From Fimbriiglobus sp. (lineage in GTDB: Bacteria > Planctomycetota > Planctomycetia > Gemmatales > Gemmataceae), in assembly GCA_025352585.1 (NCBI GenBank), contig JANXTD010000002.1, forward strand, positions 1-6,174: a stretch of DNA of 6,174 bases, written 5' to 3'. The notes beneath the pieces are model-generated. The model had not been told where the DNA came from. It did no database searches and worked only from the letters and a program-made list of their open reading frames with translations. Shown piece after piece: positions 6,011 to 6,174 of the stretch. The position numbers were made by a program, and so were the translations under genes. The first letter of the stretch is position 1; each line of letters opens with the position of its first letter.

Positions 6011-6174
6011 CGCAAGGCGTCAGCCAGCAAGGCCCCGAAGTCGGCCATCGTCATCGGCGCGGGGCCGGGCGGACTGGCCGCCGCGATGCTCTTGGCCAAC
6101 GCCGGCGTCAACGTCCGCGTCATCGAGCGCTTGCCCACGGTCGGCGGCCGGTGTTCGGCGATCCGCGAACAGGG
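6011..6174 (+). CDS. Second copy of the desaturase N-terminus on the opposite strand, partial at both ends
   Basis: The plus strand reads KSAIVIGAGPGGLAAAM (6038-6088) and then continues to SAIREQ at the window edge. This includes the complete first strand and GAGPGG loop of the FAD-binding fold, the Glu of VIER (6119-6130) and the VGGRC motif. After the loop its protein is identical to the minus copy as far as the window goes. No ATG, GTG or TTG lies in this frame for more than 100 nt upstream. The frame instead runs back antisense into the minus copy, so the native start appears lost. The nearest candidate is ATT at 6008, giving a leader of about 13 residues before AIVIG; ATT starts are rare. 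The copy is either a diverged paralogue or allele placed head-to-head with its twin, or a chimeric join. Confidence 0.8.
6062..6174 (+). repeat. Right arm of the imperfect inverted repeat (plus copy)
   Basis: Partner of 5895-6007, symmetric about 6034.5 with a 54-nt spacer (6008-6061). The spacer belongs to the plus copy, because it encodes that copy's first FAD-binding strand. The arm runs to the last base of the window. Confidence 0.9.

Noticed and set aside
5767..6138. Minus-strand frame of 123 codons crossing the inverted junction
   Set aside because: It reads the desaturase in the wrong frame on one side and the antisense of the plus copy on the other. There is no domain, so it is a by-product of the junction.
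5895..6174. Invertible phase-variation switch controlling the pigment operon
   Set aside because: No recombinase, crossover site or promoter is visible in the 54-nt spacer, and arms only 85% identical are poor substrates for homologous inversion. A rearrangement or assembly join is simpler.

Overview
The window is GC-rich, densely packed bacterial DNA. It carries most of one minus-strand operon for carotenoid (probably C30, glycosylated and acylated) biosynthesis. The high GC, the operon content and the protein wording suggest a planctomycete, perhaps Gemmata-like. That is an inference from family resemblance, not a proven assignment.

Layout: positions 1-135 (plus) hold the last 44 codons of a type IIA topoisomerase B subunit (GyrB/ParE). 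Its stop lies 16 bp from the stop of a convergent minus-strand operon. Reading that operon in its own direction (right to left), it encodes a CrtI/CrtN-family desaturase that has lost its 5' end (4487-5983), a complete second desaturase of the same superfamily (2863-4443), a PlsC-type acyltransferase (2054-2866), a CrtQ-like family 2 glycosyltransferase (903-2057), and a short-chain dehydrogenase/reductase (SDR) homologue (152-910). The gap between the desaturases is 43 bp. The other three junctions overlap by 4, 4 and 8 bp, so the genes are probably translated as a coupled unit. By analogy with staphyloxanthin biosynthesis, two flavin-dependent desaturase/oxidase enzymes would act on a C30 backbone. 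The glycosyltransferase would add a sugar and the acyltransferase a fatty acid. No carotenoid or squalene synthase and no aldehyde dehydrogenase lie in the window.

The most unusual part is the right end. The minus-strand desaturase loses homology to its own family at about 6007, inside the FAD-binding glycine motif. After 54 nt the opposite strand begins a second copy of the same N-terminus (6062-6174), running out of the window. The two arms (5895-6007 and 6062-6174) are about 85% identical at nucleotide level. They encode nearly the same protein: 16 of 17 differences are synonymous. This is therefore a head-to-head inverted junction of two diverged alleles, paralogues or strain variants. 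It is not a perfect self-foldback. It could be a genuine rearrangement or a chimeric assembly or amplification join, and the sequence alone cannot decide. A second oddity is that the SDR homologue has Ile where the catalytic Tyr of the YxxxK motif should be.
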